From Paralvinella palmiformis (lineage: Eukaryota; Annelida; Polychaeta; Terebellida; Alvinellidae): DNA of 64,000 bases. Each line of letters starts with the position of its first letter. The stretch's first letter is position 1. The position numbers were made by a program, and so were the translations under genes. Below the pieces are notes generated by a model. That model was not told the origin of the DNA. It did not search any database and saw only the letters and a program-made list of their open reading frames with translations. Location: NCBI GenBank assembly GCA_025642065.1, contig JAODUP010000435.1, positions 62,001 to 126,000 of the forward strand. The letters are read 5' to 3'. Shown piece by piece: positions 63,753 to 64,000 of this stretch.

Positions 63753-64000
63753 AACCAGATAAATATTGGGTGGTTATATCAACAAGTAGCAAAATCAATC
63801 TCGAGAATAAGTGGCCATCGAATCAAGAATTGTCATCTGACAGCTTCATCAGCAACTAAGTAACTTATCAACAGTCGTGTGTTAAGTGAGCAATTTTCCA
63901 TCGTATCAACAATTGAATATCCTGTCAATAACGGGCTATCGCATAAGCGGCTGCCAATGATGTCAGCAATAGGCCATCATATCACTAACTGATCATCACA

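Larger units (their letters stand above)
60610..64000. other. GC-richer downstream region, no gene proved
   Basis: This stretch has more CpG and more balanced composition than the introns. It contains an open frame ending at 60780 whose last 47 codons (from ATG 60639) look non-repetitive (MTGEFIYIDDEVRATLMPAK onwards), but I recognise no family and see no splice support. Candidate regulatory blocks lie near 61250-61920 and 62600-63170. A minus-strand SINE is at the right edge. Confidence 0.4.

Overview
The window is animal nuclear DNA: AT-rich, mostly non-coding, with long GT/AG introns, very many microsatellites, short tRNA-derived retroposons and decayed DNA transposons. It carries one recognisable protein-coding gene, on the + strand: a cordon-bleu (Cobl/COBLL1 family) actin-regulator gene. 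The gene architecture and repeat content suggest a lophotrochozoan invertebrate, most likely a mollusc. I cannot fix the species from the sequence; the Cobl assignment itself is secure.

Layout. Positions 1-7598 lie upstream of the first coding exon; they hold repeats and perhaps untranslated exons. The Cobl coding sequence runs from an ATG at 7620 to a TAG at 48117-48119, in ten coding exons whose junction phases all agree: 7620-7792, 11960-12188, 14787-15012, 28757-28983, 30687-31317, 31472-31663, 39531-39779, 41501-41581, 44616-47724 and 48096-48119. Exons 1-3 encode the ubiquitin-like N-terminal Cobl region. Exons 4-5 encode basic and KRAP-like proline-rich segments. Exons 6-8 are linkers. 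Exon 9 (3.1 kb) encodes a long acidic/Ser-rich disordered region, a Gln-rich predicted coiled coil, a polyproline stretch and the single canonical C-terminal WH2 actin-binding motif. From 48120 to 64000 I see no gene I can name. That part holds the probable 3' UTR, SINEs, a 40-bp minisatellite, a dense microsatellite field (about 57.4-60.6 kb) and several CpG-rich, complex-sequence islands that look like promoters or enhancers of Cobl or of a neighbour beyond the window.

Three points about the gene stand out. First, exon 6 can be read through its own splice donor to a stop at 31771, giving a candidate 595-residue isoform with an alternative acidic tail; the donor lies in the middle of a WH2-like motif. 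Second, the frame of exon 9 and the frame of the WH2 motif differ by one base near 47600. The simplest explanation is a one-base deletion in the assembly or allele; the full protein would then be about 1713 residues. Third, a CpG-rich block inside the 13.7-kb intron 3 may be an internal promoter or enhancer.

Mobile DNA. There is one tRNA-derived SINE family with a (CATC)n-type tail (eight copies, three with perfect 11-14 bp target-site duplications, two of those 5'-truncated) and a second tRNA-derived SINE family (four copies, all on the minus strand). There are also several isolated tRNA-like heads, a GGAATTG-rich MITE family (three copies), a Tigger/pogo-like element present as an inverted pair that also shares flanking DNA, a broken hAT transposase, a hAT-like TIR element, two short palindromic elements and three minisatellites (38, 29 and 40 bp units).
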